Assembly: GCA_013331595.1 (NCBI GenBank)
Contig: DUGE01000097.1
Span: forward strand, 8,331 to 14,657
Length of the DNA: 6,327 nt
Direction of reading: 5' to 3'
From: Microcaldota archaeon
GTDB taxonomy: Archaea; Micrarchaeota; Micrarchaeia; Norongarragalinales; UBA10210
A program made the position numbers and the translations under genes. This document shows positions 4,468 to 6,327 of this stretch, piece by piece (position 1 is the first letter of the stretch; each line of letters begins with the position of its first letter). The notes under the pieces were generated by a model. It saw nothing but the letters and a program-made list of their open reading frames with translations, did no database searches and had not been told where the DNA came from.

Positions 4468-6042
4468 CTAAGCGAGCCAAGGCAAGGTCTTTATGAACCA
4501 GGGCAATGCGTTTATGACCAAAAGCCCTAGGCACAAGACGCCTATTGCAACCGCAAGCTTCGTGCCGTTTTTCCTGCCGAATGAATTGCGCAGTTCAACA
4601 AGGAAAATCCTCTGGCCGTCAGTGGGCAAGAGGAACAGCGGCAGGAGGTTTATGGTTGCAAGAATGAAGTTCAACGCCATTGTGAAGCTAATTACGGTCA
4701 AAAGAAAGTAGAATAGGCCGAACAGGAACGGGTTGAACGGGTTGCTTTGGAACTCAACGGCCTGCTTTGAAAGCACTGTTATGCCCAGCTTGCCTTCTGA
4801 ATTCAACTGCACAGTCTTCTCTCCAGTGTTGGTTTCCACTATGACGCTTTCGCCCGCAGTTTTACTGCCGAGAGCGGCTTTAACGTCGGAATGAACGTAA
4901 ATCGGGCTTTCGCCTATCCAGTAAATGACGTCTCCCTTTGCAAGTGCAGGATTAGAGGAACTGGCAACTTCAAGCTGGATGGCGCGCACCTGCTTTTCCG
5001 AACCGCCGCTCGTGTTTAAAATCATGAAGCCTTTTTGATAAACCACTAGCGCCAATTGTTCCGCAGTCTTAAACTCTACTTCCGAAACCCGGTAAGCATC
5101 GCCAAGCGATTCCCCAAAGACTTCAACGGAATAAACCACTTCTCCGGGCGTCAAGATTTGCGAGGCAGTTGAGTTCGCAAGCACGCTTTTGACTGAAACG
5201 CTTTGCACGAACAAAGGAAGCGCCTGGCCTAATGCAACTGCGAACAGCAGAAAAACGACGAAGAAGAGGGCATTGCTCGTGCTCCCTGCGCCCAGGATTC
5301 GGCGCTGCTTGTGAACATCAGCCTTTTCCAACTGCTTCTCATCAGGCTCGACAAACGCGCCTACGGGAAGAATCCCGAACAGGAGAACCCCGGAAGACTT
5401 GACTTTCATTTTCTCGACAATGCAAAGCACTCCATGCGCAAGCTCGTGCACTACGGCAACTATTATCAAAGCAAAAACCACTTCCCAGGGGACGGTTACC
5501 CCCGGAACTATTGGAATTACCCCAGGCGGGGTTGCTGGAATTGTAAGTACAGCGTAAGCATGAGAGGCAATGAAGTAAAAGCCTATCCCGAACAATCCCG
5601 TAACCGTACCTATGGCCGCCATCAAAAGCCCGTCAACAAGCGTGGGCTGAAGCAGGAACAGGGCATAAAAAACAAGAAGGCCGGCAAAGTGCAGCAAGAG
5701 TTTTTTGCCCAAGCCATACAAATGCAATCCGTAGAAAACACCATAGCCCAAAGTCAAGCCGAAATCAGCCAAGTCTTTGCTCAATTGCGCGTAGTGCTTT
5801 GAAACATAGCGCATTTCCTTAAAGCCCGCTACGCCACGCACTAGGATAACGCCGTAAAAATGCTCTTGCCCGCTCAACCTGCCCAGCAAAACGCCCGATG
5901 CGCCCAATTCCAGCACTATTAGCCCGAACTTTATCCAGTCGTTCAGGGTGCTGAAAGCCAAGGCAAAGAAAAGAATTGCCGACGCCAGGGCTATGGCCGT
6001 AATCCAAAACTTCTTGTTATCCTCGAGAAAATCGTAGTTCAA
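4468..6042 (-). CDS. Site-2 protease-type intramembrane zinc metalloprotease (peptidase family M50) with PDZ domain
   Basis: From TTG 6042 this is a 524-residue multi-pass membrane protein. Early membrane segments lie near 13-32, 39-54, 92-110, 115-131 and 136-165. The helix at about 186-205 carries the zinc motif HELAH (His199, Glu200, His203). A PVGAFVEPDE loop (226-235), as in archaeal M50 proteins, follows, then a membrane helix at 257-272. An extracytoplasmic part follows: ALAKGDVIYWIGESPIYVHSDVKAAL (366-391) is the core of a PDZ domain. The helix at 439-469 ends in NLLPLFLLPTDG, whose Asp475 is the expected third zinc ligand. A last helix lies at 496-510. Site-2 proteases cut transmembrane helices, often releasing regulators. 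TTG 6042 is preferred to TTG 6057 because GGGGTG then has good spacing and the protein begins MNYDFLEDNKK. It lies 32 bases after mbf1, probably co-transcribed. The substrate is unknown. Confidence 0.88.
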   Translation of the reverse strand: MNYDFLEDNKKFWITAIALASAILFFALAFSTLNDWIKFGLIVLELGASGVLLGRLSGQEHFYGVILVRGVAGFKEMRYVSKHYAQLSKDLADFGLTLGYGVFYGLHLYGLGKKLLLHFAGLLVFYALFLLQPTLVDGLLMAAIGTVTGLFGIGFYFIASHAYAVLTIPATPPGVIPIVPGVTVPWEVVFALIIVAVVHELAHGVLCIVEKMKVKSSGVLLFGILPVGAFVEPDEKQLEKADVHKQRRILGAGSTSNALFFVVFLLFAVALGQALPLFVQSVSVKSVLANSTASQILTPGEVVYSVEVFGESLGDAYRVSEVEFKTAEQLALVVYQKGFMILNTSGGSEKQVRAIQLEVASSSNPALAKGDVIYWIGESPIYVHSDVKAALGSKTAGESVIVETNTGEKTVQLNSEGKLGITVLSKQAVEFQSNPFNPFLFGLFYFLLTVISFTMALNFILATINLLPLFLLPTDGQRIFLVELRNSFGRKNGTKLAVAIGVLCLGLLVINALPWFIKTLPWLA

Positions 6043-6074
6043 GAAAACACACCCCAAAAATCAGTTTGATATTC

Positions 6075-6327
6075 CTACTCTTCAGTCAGCTTTACGCCCA
6101 AGGCGAACTCGAGCTTTTTTACTATCGTTCCGCTCGGCTTGTACTTCGACTGCTCGAAGCCCTCAAGTTCCTTCTCCTGGATGAAAATCTTTTGCGCCAA
6201 TTCCTTTCTCGACAGCCCGAGTTTCGAGCGCGCTTGCATTATGCGCTTGGCGTAATCCTCGGCCAACTCTCCCGAATCCTCGCTTTTCGGCTTTGCAGGC
6301 GCATGCTGCAACGGCAGGGAGTAGGAA
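6075..6327 (-). CDS. MBF1-type helix-turn-helix protein, C-terminal part (5' end outside window)
   Basis: The frame is open from the window edge to the stop at 6075, so this is the last 83 codons of a longer gene. After a charged linker (KPKSEDSGEL) comes a Cro/C1-type HTH: DYAKRIMQARSKLGLSRKELAQKI, then IQEKELEGFEQSKYKPSGTIVKKLEFALGVKLTEE. The 'DYgkrI..AR...glsreeLA' opening and the 'KLE..LgvkLtee' end are characteristic of multiprotein bridging factor 1. An N-terminal zinc ribbon would be expected in the missing part. Archaeal MBF1 binds the small ribosomal subunit, and the eukaryotic form bridges transcription factors and acts on stalled ribosomes. A TTG at 6311 could start a shorter protein, but no ribosome site supports it. 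A generic HTH regulator is the alternative. Confidence 0.82.
   Translation of the reverse strand, partial: SYSLPLQHAPAKPKSEDSGELAEDYAKRIMQARSKLGLSRKELAQKIFIQEKELEGFEQSKYKPSGTIVKKLEFALGVKLTEE

Noticed and set aside
5311..5802. Open frame of 163 codons on the plus strand inside the protease gene
   Set aside because: It is antisense to membrane segments and the HELAH region of the M50 protease; its Arg/Asn/Tyr-rich product is typical of a reverse-strand shadow.
1..6327. CRISPR array, tRNA, rRNA or insertion sequence
   Set aside because: No regularly spaced repeats, cloverleaf-like segments, rRNA-like sequence or transposase; all gaps between genes are under about 80 bases.

Overview
The window comes from an archaeal genome. 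It encodes an archaeal-type NAC homolog with a C-terminal UBA domain, an archease, and an MBF1-type HTH protein ending in a KLTEE-like tail. Starts are preceded by TATA/BRE-like elements and GGTG-type Shine-Dalgarno sequences, and genes are separated by T-rich terminator-like tracts. Many small unrecognised proteins and very tight gene packing would suit a small-genome euryarchaeal or DPANN-type lineage (for example Diapherotrites or Micrarchaeota), but nothing here fixes the phylum. Base composition is near 50% GC in the housekeeping genes I counted by hand.

Layout. (1) 1-333, plus: the 3' end of an orotate phosphoribosyltransferase gene (pyrE). (2) 404-1006, plus: a VapBC-type toxin-antitoxin pair (AbrB-fold antitoxin, PIN-domain toxin). 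It has its own TATA box, a 22-bp palindromic operator candidate and a probable leaderless GTG start, and it is AT-richer than its surroundings. (3) 2795-1023, minus: an operon of archease, AIR synthetase (purM) and a small helical protein of unknown function. (4) 2867-3645, plus: NAC followed 5 nt later by a very basic 140-residue protein of unknown function. A compact divergent promoter region lies between archease and NAC. (5) 6327-3682, minus: MBF1 (cut by the window end), a site-2-protease-type intramembrane metalloprotease, an HPF/RaiA-like small protein and a two-TM membrane protein, ending at a strong T-rich terminator.

How they fit together: the nucleotide-synthesis genes (pyrE, purM) are housekeeping. 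Several other products are ribosome- or RNA-linked: NAC (nascent chains), MBF1 (known to contact the 30S subunit in archaea and stalled ribosomes in eukaryotes), archease (RtcB RNA-ligase activation), and the HPF-like protein (possible hibernation factor). The VapBC module may target RNA too. The most interesting items are the HPF-like protein in an archaeon, the unknown basic partner of NAC, and the vapBC control region (palindrome at the start site, plus a possible RNA helix over the toxin ribosome-binding site). I saw no CRISPR array, tRNA, rRNA or insertion sequence. No stretch longer than about 80 bases lacks a gene.
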